In this document: one piece after another, positions 36,175-47,565 of the stretch
How the letters are laid out: each line of letters begins with the position of its first letter
Numbering within the stretch: position 1 is the stretch's first letter
Assembly (NCBI GenBank): GCA_000149265.1
Contig: CH003024.1
Location: forward strand, 321,087 to 385,086
Source: Ciona savignyi
Taxonomy: Eukaryota > Chordata > Ascidiacea > Phlebobranchia > Cionidae
DNA length: 64,000 nt
Reading direction: 5' to 3'
Translations under genes and position numbers: made by a program
The notes under the pieces: model-generated
Seen by the model: the letters and a program-made list of their open reading frames with translations, nothing else
What the model was told of the DNA's origin: nothing
The model's database searches: none

Positions 36175-37470
36175 GGTATAGGACTTAGAATATTCATGTT
36201 TATCCCCGTGCATGGGAAAACCAAGGGGGTTAACACACGGATAATCGACAGTTTAGCTCGAGCTCATCAGGTTCTGGGGTTATTGCACTGTGTTAAATTT
36301 GCTATTAGGACCTTTCTTCAGTTTTAGTAGTGTAATAGTTAAATATAGCGCCCCTAGTGTTAACACTATATTACCCACAATGCTTTATGTTAAGCTGAGA
36401 GGACAGTGCAAACAATGAAAAGTCTCCTGAAAAAAACTTCTGATAGTGGACAGGATCCATTTTTGGCTTTATTGGAACATCGAAACACTCCAATAACCGG
36501 ATTATTATACTCACCAGCACAAATACTGATGAGCAGGCAATTACGATCCACCATTCCAGTTTCAACCAAACTCTTGAAACCGCAAGTGGTCAATGTTTCA
36601 AAAGACCTGCGGAGCCGACAAATGATACAAAAGAAATACCATGGCAGGGGAACAAAAGCCTCTCACACAACTAAAAGAGGGAGATGTAGTAAGATATAGA
36701 AGAGACAAACATTGGAAAAAGGCAATTGTTACTGGTCGACATCATGAACCTCGTTCATATACCATTCGAAACAGACATGGTCAGTTACGACGCAATCGCT
36801 TTCACCTACAGAAAACACAAGAACCTGAACCTGATTCGATAATGCATATATCCCAGACTACTATGTGCCATTAAGTAGTTCTCGTAACGATAATACTGTT
36901 TTAATGCCTTGCAACAATAATGCTGCAAATAGTAGACCTGCTGTTTCTCGCAATACATCGTTTTCACGTTATGGACGACCAATTGTCAGACCTGCTAGAT
37001 TTAATGAATATGTTTAAGTTGTGTTTCAATGTTGATATTGTATTTACAAGAGTTTATTCATACACGATGATAATTAGTTGTCAATTGATTTTATGTAACT
37101 TGCCATTTTTGTATCCCTCTGTATAAGTTGCTGTTGATGTGCTATCTTAAATTTGTACAATGATACTTTTAGAAAAAGGGGGATGTAATAGTTAAATTTA
37201 GCGCCCCTAGTGTTAACACTATATTACCCACAATGCTTTATGTTAATCTGAGGGACATTCTAGACTTGACGCAATACAATGAGGACCGCTATAACGTATG
37301 CTCTAATATATGCACGTGCTTAGACCTGCCAGGAACTCAGAAGTTATATAGATAGAGTCAATAACTCATATGAAGTAAATGTGCTAGAACACATCATTAC
37401 AAGTAGAACCCATTAATTTCCAGCGATCGGTTTTAGACAATGTCCACAAAGTACCTAACATATATAATTG
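36175..37470 (-). repeat. Composite SINE split by a gypsy element
   Basis: Tail half 36175-36330 (TTCATGTTTATCCCCGTGCATG...) and head half from 37402 (AGTAGAACCCATTAATTTCC..., ACAATGTCCACAAAGTACC). The two join at the 5-base duplication AGTAG. Confidence 0.8.
36331..37401 (+). mobile_element. Ty3/gypsy-type LTR element, large internal deletion
   Basis: A complete 3' LTR (37184-37401, TGTAATAG...ATTACA, 218 bases) follows a polypurine tract AGAAAAAGGGGGA. The first 70 or so bases of the 5' LTR (36331-36402) are joined straight to the end of pol. The remaining pol codes the end of the integrase core (DPFLALLEHRNTP, SPAQILMSRQLRS) and the integrase C-terminal region (LKEGDVVRYRRDKHW, SYTIRNRHGQLRRNRFHL) in two frames separated by a shift near 36645. 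A 5-base duplication AGTAG (36326-36330, 37402-37406) flanks it. The deletion removed most of the 5' LTR, gag and nearly all of pol, so the copy is dead. Confidence 0.9.
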
Positions 37471-37815
37471 ATATCTATTACACAAAAATAGTCTGTAAAA
37501 TCTGTAAAGCCTAATCCGTTTTTGAAATAATGTTTTTAAAATGTCTATGTTAACCATTGTGAGGTCATTTTTCGTAATAATAAATTATATAGTATTCTAT
37601 GGTTTCATAATTCCGTAAACCTCGTGGTTTTCTTTTTCTTTTGTATTGATGCTTGAAATGACATTAAGTATATTTGGCATACTGAATTAATAGACCTACG
37701 GAAAACAGTTGGTAAGCTAATTGTTTTTTAATTTGTTATGTGTATTTTATGTAAAAATAGTGTAATAGAAAATCGCTCAACGCATAACGTTCAATCAATA
37801 AAGAAACCACCCATC

Positions 37816-38111
37816 GGTGACCAGTCAACTGAACCCCTTACAACTGAACCCCTTACAACTGATCCCCTACAACTAAACCCCTTTACAACTGAACCCCTTT
37901 AAACAGAACCCTTTTAACTGAAAAGGGGGTTCAGTTGTAAAGAGGTTCAATTGAAATGGGTTCAGTTGTAAAGGGTTTCAGTTTAAAGGGGTTCAGTTAA
38001 AAGGAGTTCAGTTGTAAGGGGCTTAATTGTAGGGGTTCAGTTGTAAAGGGTTCAGTTGTAAGGGTTCAGTTGTAAGGGGTTCAGTTGTAAGGGGTTCAGT
38101 TGTCATGGAAC
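37816..38111. mobile_element. Foldback element of 15-16-base GGGGTTCAGTTGTAA units
   Basis: The left arm is tandem copies of TTACAACTGAACCCC; the right arm is tandem copies of GGGGTTCAGTTGTAA, so the whole would fold into one long hairpin with its centre near 37920. It is flanked by CCACCCATC at 37807-37815 and 38112-38120 (9 bases). Long inverted arms made of short direct repeats plus 9-base duplications are the layout of foldback (FB-type) elements. Confidence 0.75.
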
Positions 38112-38226
38112 CCACCCATCAACCATAGTGAGATTTGGAGCGTGTGAGTCAGCGCGTTTGTGTCGCATGTTAAAGGACTCTGGTGTAAGTAGGTCGCACC
38201 AGAAGAAGGCCTTATATTGTCTATAC

Positions 38227-38544
38227 CAGTGGTTTTCAAACTTTTTAGAGTTGGGACCCACTATTATTTACCACAATTTATGGCGACCTACTTAACTTTA
38301 TATATAGTTGTATAACCTTATAGTAACATGTGTGAGAGACGAAAGGTTCAATGACCTAAGGTCAGGTGAAGATCACGCCACGATTCAAGATTGTGTGATG
38401 TCACAATTATGATAATTTCCCCTTGATTTTTGTATAGGAAATAGCCAGCATAGTTAATCAGAGCTTTCTATAACTTTTCACGACCCACCAAGATTCCTTT
38501 CGCGACCCACCGGTGGGTCGCAACCCATAGTTTGAGAAACGCTG
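38227..38544. mobile_element. hAT-type MITE
   Basis: Ends CAGTGGTTTTCAAACTTTTT and ATAGTTTGAGAAACGCTG; perfect 8-base duplication GTCTATAC at 38219-38226 and 38545-38552. GGGACCCAC / GCGACCCACC words inside each end. Confidence 0.88.
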
Positions 38545-38929
38545 GTCTATACAAATAATTAAAATTGCACATATAATTTGTTGGTAAAAAGTTACAATAT
38601 ACGGAGAAGAGCTGATATGTTGATCAGCAATAAATAGAATATATCTCTTTTCTATGAGTGGATTCAGAGTGATTTTTTTAATAACGTCGCTTTGTACATA
38701 GATACATTTTAGGAGACAATATTTACTTGAAAGCCCCACATAATGTAAACATTTGATGTTCGCATATCGTGCATACGTCTGAAAAACGAGAGTTTTGATA
38801 TTGTAATACTTTAAATAGTTTAGCTGAATTAGAGTTTAGCTGTAACATCTGTGTTATTTTATGTTAGTATCGTTTGATGTTTTGTTTTGTGTGACATTCA
38901 TTGTTTGCTCTTGATGATAGGCCTGACGA

Positions 38930-40230
38930 TCCTAATTATGGGTCCCATTTAGAAAAATGGGACACATATTGTTTTTGTCCGTTTTTTTTTTTTCTTTTTT
39001 TTTTCGTTTTTTTTTCGTCAAACGCTTGACAGGCATGGCTTGTGGCAACGACATCTACCAGAAGGGTAATGGAATCGCAATAAAACTTTGTATTTGGTTA
39101 GATCACATGGTCTAGATGTGCAGAAACCAAAATTTTGCGGAATATACCCAGGGGAATTCCCCTGGGCGGTGAAAAACCAAAACGGTATCTTTTTTAAAAA
39201 AATAGTTTTTTTGGTCATAGCGCTTGAACGGCTACTCCAATTTCAATTAGATTTGGTAAACTGTAAGGGCACCAGCCACTGATATACCACTTAAAAGAAT
39301 TAAAAAAATTTACCCAGGGAAATTCCCTAAAATACGATTTTGTTTTCAAATCATGATTGTAACAGGAATGGGTTGTGGCACCGATATTTACCAGAAGGAG
39401 TGATGGAATTACAATAAAACTTTGTCATTTGTTAGACAACATGGTCTAGATATGCAGAAACCAAAATTTTGGGTAATATACCCAGGGGAATTCCCCTGGA
39501 AGGTGAAAAACCAAAACGGTGTTTTTTTTTAAAAAAATAGCTTTTTTCGGCAGAGCGCTTAAACGGCTACTCCAATTTCATTTAAACTAGGCAAACTGTA
39601 AGTGCATTAGCCAATGATATAACACTTAGAAGAATTAAAATAATTACCTAGGGAAATACCCTAAAAATAAGATTTTGTTTTTAAATCATGATTGTGACAG
39701 GCATGGGTTGTGGCACCGACATCTACCAGAAGGGGCAATGGAATTAAAATGAAACTTTGTTATTTGTTAGACACCATGGTCTAGATTTGCAGAAACCAAA
39801 AGTTTGGGTAATATACCCAGGGGAATTCCCCTGGGAGGTAAAAAAACAAAACGGAATTTTTTTAAATTCGCTTTTTGGGGCATAGCGCTTGAACGGCCAA
39901 AATGTTAGTTTCCTATCCGCCTTTGTACCATTGAGCAAAAAGAAAAAGGGAACATAGGGAAATACCCTAAAAATTATGATTTGTTTTTAAACCATGATTG
40001 TAACAGGCATGCTATATCGCTCCGAAATCTCCAACAAGGAGTCGCCAAAGCGGATTAAAACTGTTTGTTAGATTATCTAACAAACATCTAACTTAGATAA
40101 CATAACTTAGATATGTTAAGCAGAAATTTATGTACTAAACCCAGGAAAATTCCCCGAAATAATGAAAATCTTAATCGGGCTGTTTGGGGAATCTACCTTC
40201 CCTTTACCAAAGCGCTTGACAAGAGGCTTA
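38930..40230 (+). repeat. Tandem array of 0.31-0.34-kb units with a conserved palindrome
   Basis: Four units (anchors AGGCATGG at about 39031, 39364, 39699 and 40005). Each carries ATCTACCAGAAGG, ACATGGTCTAGAT(A/G)TGCAGAAACC, the ATATACCCAGGGGAATTCCCC block and GCGCTTGAACGGCTACTCC; the fourth is degraded. The palindrome CCCAGGGGAATTCCCCTGGG is perfect in units 1 and 3 and has one change in unit 2. Related single copies lie at 34930-35310 and 63690-63790. No protein frame runs through the units. Confidence 0.85.
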
Positions 40231-40394
40231 AATTTAAAACATTTGTGGTAAAATGTTCGTAAATCTAACACGCTTATTATTTTTTTAACTACACATGGAA
40301 AATAAGTTTGGTTTAATAACTATGGGACCCATGCGTTTATGCTTGCAGAAACAAAACTATGACAGTCCGGTTAAAACTTTCAGGAAGGTTACAT

Positions 40395-40640
40395 AACATG
40401 GATCTGACGTGCACATATCTGACATTAACATATATTGTGTATTGAACATTAATAACAAGATCGGATTGTTACCTCAGGGACCCATACGTTTATGCTTGCA
40501 GAAACAAACTACTAACCCGGTGTATAAAATACAAATTGTGGTTAGGGACCCTGCTCGCATATATATAAATATATATATATATATCATACAAAATGTGTTG
40601 TACAAATAGTGGTTTTAAAACACGTGGTTGACACTCTCTA
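40395..40640 (+). repeat. Dispersed repeat ending CACGTGGTTGACACTCTCTAG
   Basis: Relatives at about 15690-15900 (reversed), 36000-36115 and 46690-46870. All share TTATGCTTGCAGAAAC words; those at 36.0 and 46.7 kb end in the same GTTGACACYMTCTAG. Contains an ATATATAAATATATATAT stretch. Confidence 0.6.
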
Positions 40641-40842
40641 GTATTTCAACGTTTTTTGTTACATCATCACGAACTTGCTTAATTTAGCATATTGTCTCGT
40701 GTTTTTGTATTTTCTATCGAAGTACTGAGCGTAAATTCTTGTTACTAAAGCTGTTTGATTTAATTTACTCATTCGACATACCTGCAGCGATAATCAGTTG
40801 GTATGCACCGTTTCGTAACTTCTACTGTTTTTAAATAGTCCG

Positions 40843-41115
40843 GCCCGTTGGTCTAGCGGTGAAGTGCGTCGCCTTTCAATCGAAAGGTTGCAGGTGCGAA
40901 ACTGGTAGCTAGCTAGTCGGCTGTGTCCTTGGGCAAGGCACTTTACGGACATTGCCTGAACCCAGCGAATTAATGGGTTCCACCAAATTGAAGGAACGTG
41001 TCTATCATATACAACAAACTGCAATAGCTCCGGTAACCCGATTGCCCGTGTGTTAACCCCATTGGTTTTCCCATTCACGGGGATAAACATGAATATCCTA
41101 TCCTGTCCTATCCTA
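40843..41115 (+). repeat. Full-length composite tRNA-headed SINE
   Basis: Best-kept head in the window: CCGTTGGTCTAGCGGTGAAG (A box) and GAAAGGTTGCAGGTGCGAAAC (B box). Then TGTCCTTGGGCAAGGCAC, GCAATAGCTCCGGTAACCCG, a small deletion before ATTGCCCGTGTG, and the CGGGGATAAACATGAATATCC tail with CTATCC repeats. Confidence 0.82.
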
Positions 41116-41119
41116 TATA

Positions 41120-42074
41120 TTCCAGACGCTATATTAAATGTATTAATTTCGTCTATCGTTGACCCTGTGACTGCCTCTATAGACTGCAACTTTGCTCTCA
41201 CGAAAGTGTTTTTTTATTTATGGTATTTTTTTGTACTGCGAAACGTTCCTGAGAGGGATGGCATGCCGACAGGTCATTTGTCAGAACGGGTTATTCAATC
41301 GCTTTCAGTAATTCAACTAACTTTGTTTAAAAAGGTTTCGGTCATTTAATAAACGTTTATTTAAACGTATTTTTCTGCTTACACCAAACATCAGTTTATA
41401 AAAAAAAATGATGCGTGTCATTTAGAAAACTGCATAAGTTGTGGTGGGTTATCTGGAAACAATTACATCAACGAGGAGCTGTGTAAACCTCTTTTTTACC
41501 ATATGTGAAGTATCCATAAACAGAGGACAAAAGTGTTACAAAATGACAGTACGTTTCTATTTATTTTTTATTTATTTACTGAGAGGAGTGGCATATTTTA
41601 ATCGGGGCTTTTTGGAATAATTGCAATCTAAGCTGTTGAAATCTCAAAATATCGCTCGTTCATCTTTGGTTGGTAAACCATCCTTAGTTCTGATACCACG
41701 AACAGTTGAGTTCAATGATTAAATTTTCATATTTCAAACTATCTATTTAATTTTTTTCTGAATGTATAATGACAAATTAGCATTACAAAACAACTCTGAT
41801 TCTAAGTTCCCCCATTCAAGCTGCTACAGCGTGTACTTGGGTATGTTCTACCATTTTAATCAACCATTATAACGTAGGATAATTTATTTCTAATTCACTG
41901 AACCTAGTAATATTACATTTTAACAAGAAATCATAGGACAATGTATTTTGACGAAAAAACAACGATTTGTTGCTGGTAAACGCAATCGTTTACACCAAGA
42001 GTATTTATCTCGTATTTACAGTTGAGAGTCAGTAGACATTGTTTTCAAATTTTGCGCTGAAAGGTTGATGTATA
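41120..42074. other. Spacer downstream of gene A, no gene seen
   Basis: AT-rich. A short - strand frame at about 41110-41200 has no recognisable domain. Nothing else supported. Confidence 0.45.
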
Positions 42075-44679
42075 TTAACAGTTCGGATTGCACGTTCTAC
42101 CGCACACAAATTTAACCATTGCTTTATTGCATTGATGTCGATTTAACGCACATTTTTCCGGGCCGTATGCATCTGTTTCTGTGCAGACTGCTCCTGAAAG
42201 AAAGTTACTTTAGGTGCGCATTTTAAAGGACATTGAAAATTTACCTGTATTAGATAAACAGCATGTCTTTGCACAACTTGCCCGCATATATTTTGAGTAA
42301 TAATTACAATAACCAAGTGCCGAGTATCTTGTACATATGGCATCTTGTTCCACATTAACTTGATCCTGGCATCTCGTTTGTCTCTGACAATTATCTCCAG
42401 TGCATGAAATAGATTGCACTGTTGAACCTGAACACATTGCTTGTCCTCCAGTTTCCCCGCTGCTGCATGTACGCGTTTGCTGCTTTGTACATGTTGCTGA
42501 ACACGTTCCACTGTCAGTCCAACCAGTCCACGATCCTTGTGGACAAGGTTGCACATTACAAGTGATTGTCTGAGTCGTTAGTCCTGGGCATCCACCACTT
42601 CCAGCTGTTCCGCCATTGCATGTCCTTGTCTGTTGTTGTGTCCCTCCGCCACAAATAGATGAACACGATCCATTATTAGTCCAGTCAGACCATGCACTCA
42701 GTAAACACCCTTGTTGATTGCACGAAATACTTTGAGCTGAGAGTCCAGTACAGCCGACAACTTCACCAGTTTTGCTAATACATGTTCTTGTCTGTTCCTG
42801 TGTCCCTCCGCCACAAGTAGCAGAGCACTTTCCCTGATTTGCCCAATTACTCCATGATGCCAAGGTTCCTGTAAATAATCAGTATAGATTTGTGTCATTC
42901 ATTTTTAAAACCAAATTCACAAACATCGAATCAAATATATGTCAACTAAAACAAGTTTATCACACTAAGTACATTTTAAATTAATATATTTTCTGCAAGC
43001 AAAATCTTGAAAAGTAACACCAGAAAACCCTACTTATTTCAATTTATGTCAGGATCCTTGCAGTATTTATACATGTAAAATTAATTACACCTGCTTACCG
43101 CTGCTGCACATTTTGCAAGTTTGCGGGCAAACTGATTGAACTATTTTTGCCATAGTAGAACTGTTGCACATTGATTTCAGTCTCACACAGTTAGAACTCT
43201 TGTCCTGGCATCCACCTTCGATCGGACAAGGTCTCGTGTTACAGACTTCGAATTTAGAGGCCGCTCCTGAGCAAGTTGCCCCAACTTCACCAAATGTATT
43301 ACAGGTTCGTAAAGCTTCTCGAGTTCCCCCAGCACACGATTGAGAGCAAGCACCCCAAACTGACCAGTTGTTCCAAACTGGGCAGTTATGTACATTGCAC
43401 GGCTGTATTAAGTGTATTTGTCGGTTATGACGAAGAATATCTCATATCTCTAGCGGCATTATATTAGTTGAAATTTCCTTTTAAGGTGAGATTTAGTTGA
43501 TAGCTACATGAAAATTAGGTTGCATATAAATATGAATTTACTGACACGCTTACGCACCTGACTTATGTTTTCTCCTCCTGTCGGGCAGCCAGTGCTGCCT
43601 ATCGAACCTCCAACACATTGCCTCGTTCTTGTTTGTAATCCAGTACCGCAAGTTTCGCTACAACTCGACCAGACTTGAAATTCTCCCCAATTCCCCGCTG
43701 TAAATAATACTGTTTATTTGTACAAAACTATGTAAAGTTATATTAAAGCAACATATGCACATTACCACTATAAAAAAAAAACATATATGGACAGCAAGTG
43801 AATATACTATTCATACCATTAACATAAAAAAGGTATTGGGTTTAGCCATTATAATATGCATATATAGTTTGCCACAGTATTATAATGCGCTGACCAAATA
43901 TTTTAAAACTTTCTGAATGTTGGGGTGTATCAATCAAATACATTTTATCTTATGGAAATTACCTTTTGTAGTACTCAGTAATATTGCTTTAGGTTGAGGT
44001 GGGATTTGATTAAAATAGGAATTAAAGAAATTATATACTTGGAAAGTAGTTATATTTTGATTTATTAATTTATCTGTTATTCAAACGGTTGCTGTACCTG
44101 TAATAACAGGTGTGCAGGTACCACATGATTCTCTGCACCACACATTTCTAGCTGTAGCCAAATACCCACATACATTAGATGAACACCAACGGTAGCAGTC
44201 GCCACATTCGTCTGAAATAAAATTTAATCATGAGATACCAGAACGGTCATTTGGCCGAATGGTTAACATATCCTTATTCAATACAAAAACGATCTTGGAG
44301 ACGAGCGCACCACGGATTCGAAACCTAGTCCAGTAATAAAATATTTAAACCCAGTGGAATAATGGGAACATAAAAATATGAATACAAAACAGAAACGCAA
44401 TTGCTAAATATACACAATGAATCAGACCATAGCCAGTTGAATACCAGTGGTTGAAACGCCGCTGAGTTTCCTATTCACGGTAATAAAAAATACGATGCCG
44501 CAGACAGTCAGTAAATTAGAGTTTATCGGTGTATTATTCCATATCATACTCTAGTTCGGTATGAAAGGTGGATTAACTATTAATATACCTTCACGCAGTG
44601 GACAATCTTGCTGACTAATAACTTCAATTGCATGAGCCAGCAGAACGAAAACGACCGCTCTGAACAGTGCAAATATCAT
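42075..44679 (-). CDS. Gene A: secreted ShKT/TSP1 protein without protease domain
   Basis: Six exons (- strand order): 44589-44679, 44098-44211, 43558-43697, 43099-43402, 42245-42868, 42075-42193; 463 residues, all junctions in phase. Signal peptide MIFALFRAVVFVLLAHAI, then a six-plus-Cys ShKT-like domain (CGDCYRWCSS ... RNVWCRESCGTC) and a TSP1 (WSSCSETCGTG). Exon 4 fuses one TSP1 ([14 protein letters not shown]) with a ShKT domain (GCQDKSSNC ... CPQTCKMC). Exon 5 holds three TSP1 repeats (ASWSNW, SAWSDW, GSWTGW) and a ShKT-like Cys cluster ending CAKTCC. The last exon holds a final ShKT-like domain ending CGRTCNPNC. TSP1 repeats bind matrix and glycans; ShKT folds are small disulphide modules often next to proteases or peroxidases. 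Exon lengths 114, 140 and 119 equal those of gene B, so A is a paralogue lacking the EGF and trypsin exons. Confidence 0.85.
44242..44332 (+). repeat. tRNA-Ser/Leu-like SINE head
   Basis: ACGGTCATTTGGCCGAATGG and CACGGATTCGAAACCTAGTCC, in the first intron of gene A, followed by a composite-SINE remnant (44330-44500: AAACCCAGTGGAATAATGGG). Confidence 0.6.
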
Positions 44680-45798
44680 CTTTGTATCCAAAGTAAATAT
44701 TAAATTGCAATACTTACAACACAGTGCATGTCGCCATCCCTTTAATGGCTTATAAATATACAATTTCCACTTACAGGACCAACGTTAGAACTGTATATGT
44801 ATCGGTATGTATATAATCTAACATCGCTTAAATAGTCTAAACGCCTTACTTCGTTGCCAAAAATACAGTGACAATTTCACGATAATATTTATTTCGGCAA
44901 CACATTTATGCTGCCCAAACAAAATCCAGAAATTTCTAAGGCGTTCTTTATGTCGGTCATGTTTCTTTTCCAGTTCCAGATATTATCTTTGAGGTTACAG
45001 TCAAATTTTAAAGAGCAATTGCTTTATTGTTGAATTTTGCATATAGCCTAGTATACAGGCCGCACGATCGTAAGGGACACGCAAATGAACTTCAGGTTAA
45101 AAGGTGACATATTTGCATTCTTTCAATACCCAATTAAAACTTTTAGCCAACCGATCACAAAAGAGTATAACAAATTTCTTTTAGAGACATTTTGATTAAA
45201 TTTCGAGATTTTTTTTCGTGGTAAAGCTTAAAAAATTTTCCCGGCGTGCCCAGTTTAATCTTTCGTACCATTTTTATAACGAACCTTTAGTATATACGCT
45301 TTGGTATGCTATCTCGTATATGATGCCTTTATAATTTGACCTGATAAATGCTTCGCGCACAATAACTTAATTAATTTCCGGTGTAATAGTTTTTAATCTT
45401 GTTCTTAGTGCTCAATTACTAAATAATATTGGATCCACCAATTGGAGTGAGTGTATGTACTTTCGCGCATAACTCTTATCGCTCCACTCCTTTATTAAAA
45501 TGGACTCACATTTAGTCAATTAACTTTTATCTTGCAAAGAAATCTACTTTCCAAAATTCACCAATTATATATTCAAATGAAACAAGTCGGCTCTGTATCA
45601 ATACATGACATGTTTGTGTCAATCCTGATATTCTCTTCCGGGTTACATTTAAATTTAGAAAAGCAGTTGCAATGCTTGCTTCTGTATTTTACATATACTT
45701 AAACATAGACTGCGGTTTACCGGGTGACATATATTTACATTTTGTACGTACTGTAAAAAAGAAGGACATTTTTTAACATTTATTTATAACACAAATCA

Positions 45799-45920
45799 GG
45801 TTAGGCCGATAATATTTTTTTAACGGCGGTATTTATAACACAAATCAGAAAAAATACAATTGGAATTTAAATTAGTTAGTGTACCCCGAGAAATCCCCCC
45901 AAAATATTATCGGCCTAACC
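45799..45920. mobile_element. Short MITE with GGTTAGGCCGATAATATTTT ends
   Basis: Near-perfect 20-base inverted ends (GGTTAGGCCGATAATATTTT and AAAATATTATCGGCCTAACC), flanked by AATCA on both sides. Only 122 bases long. A direct repeat TATTTATAACACAAATCAG lies both just outside and inside the left end. Confidence 0.75.
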
Positions 45921-46689
45921 AATCATAAATACAATATTATTACGGGTGTAAATGAGGTAAATACAGAAAACTTAAATAAATAAATATAGAATTTAATACA
46001 AACAAAAATATTTATATGCCCCAACCCTATCTTTAACCATTTTCCGGGAAATCCCCATGTATTTAATTGTACGGAAACTATAGTAACAGTCATATTACGT
46101 TTTATATAATAAAAAAGAAAGTGTCCATCGAGTTAAATCTTCTGGTGAGCCTCAAGAAATATAAGCACGATTGCCGTTTTGCAAACGTTTGGAACCCGTT
46201 ATTCTATACCACCTGATATTACAGAACTATAAACGATTTTTATACTTTTATTTGTAAATAAATTGTAGGTGAATACAATATAATGAGAAAGTGACAAAAG
46301 TACACTACATACCGCAAGTTACCACGAATAATCCGTTAAAATATGTATACACTATTACCACATAATACACTATTCCTACATATAAATTATCTAAACTCTT
46401 TAAACCAATACAAACCTATAGTCAATTTTAAGGCGAAAAAAAAAATCGAATACCCCCACACCCACCATGAAACATTGTTCAGAAAACCCCCATCACTTAA
46501 CCGCACTTAAATCACTGATTAGTCTGAAATAAAGTTATTAGAAGTGTTTTTCCCGAACTGGCCGCTTTTGTCGTTTTGGATATATTAACGTGGATACTTT
46601 ATTCGGAAAACATTTGTATTAGATTTACCATTTATATAATATTTACCATATGAGGATATATAGATATCAAGTTTGGGTTGGCAAATCGG

Positions 46690-46870
46690 AAACCCATTAG
46701 TTTCCGCTTGCAAAAACAAACGTTATACCTTTTATTTACGATATTCCAAATGTGATAAGAAGGCTAGGAAACCCGATCGTTACTACTTGCAGAAAAATAT
46801 GCGGTTACACTCAGCTGGGGTTTTTAAAAATAGTGGTGGATAACACATGGTTGACACCATCTAGTTAAAC
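46690..46870 (+). repeat. Dispersed repeat relative (40.4-kb family)
   Basis: GCTTGCAAAAACAAACG, AGTGGTGGATAACACATGG and GTTGACACCATCTAGTT match the family at 36.0 and 40.4 kb. Confidence 0.55.
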
Positions 46871-47396
46871 TATGCATTCGAAACCGGACTGTATCTGTCT
46901 AATGGCACTTAGCAGATGTCACCATCGTTTAATGGATTAATAGGGTTAAATTAAGCAATAAAAAACGCCTCAATTATGCATAACAAATTGCAATATAGTT
47001 ACTACGACTCGGATCAAGTCAATACTTTCGTCTGAGAAGTCAAACTAAGAGAACTAGAGTTATGAATAATAAAGATTACACTTAGTTTACTACACAAACC
47101 CATTTTCTTATAAATACATTCATGTTTGCACAACCAATTTAAATCATGTGTAAACTATAGAGTGTCGCCTATATTTGTAAACAATATTTAACTTCTTGGT
47201 TACTGGTTACTTATTTAAATTACCCCATGGTATATAAATATCCGTTAATATATGTCGTGTTTTTGGTATATGTATATTTTATTTTTTTCAAGCAGAAACT
47301 ATTGGATCGAGGCAGCCACCCAAACATGATATCCATGCTTTGTAAACGTAAGATAGCGGTGTTAGCTAACACAGCTAGTGGTTTACCCAAATAAAC

Positions 47397-47565
47397 AATT
47401 GGTGTGACGAGCTCATCGTGGGTTCGAAACTTGGGTCGGTAAAAAATAAATTATAAAAAAAAAATAAAAAAATAAAAATAAATAAAATAACAATTGGTGT
47501 ACGGTGGTGTGGCCAAATGGTTACTGCCACCGATACATATAGGCCTACATATACTAAAACGAAGT
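47397..47565. repeat. tRNA-like repeat pieces around an A-rich tract
   Basis: GACGAGCTCATCGTGGGTTCG (B-box side) at about 47407, then an A-rich tract of AAAATA units, then GGTGTGGCCAAATGGTTACTGC (A-box side) at about 47507. The order suggests two truncated copies head to tail. Confidence 0.55.

Noticed and set aside
39018..39938. - strand frames in the 39-kb array with a repeated QGNSPGYI peptide
   Set aside because: The shared peptide simply follows the DNA repeat (the CCCAGGGGAATTCCCC palindrome); frames are short, broken and lack any domain.
41050..41349. Frames on both strands next to the SINE at 41.1 kb
   Set aside because: Half of each frame is SINE sequence; the rest has no recognisable domain and no convincing splice borders.
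17168..47565. Possible tRNA genes at 17168, 27069, 44242 and 47507
   Set aside because: A- and B-box words are present but acceptor and anticodon stems do not pair, copies vary and end in A-rich tails: tRNA-derived SINE heads.
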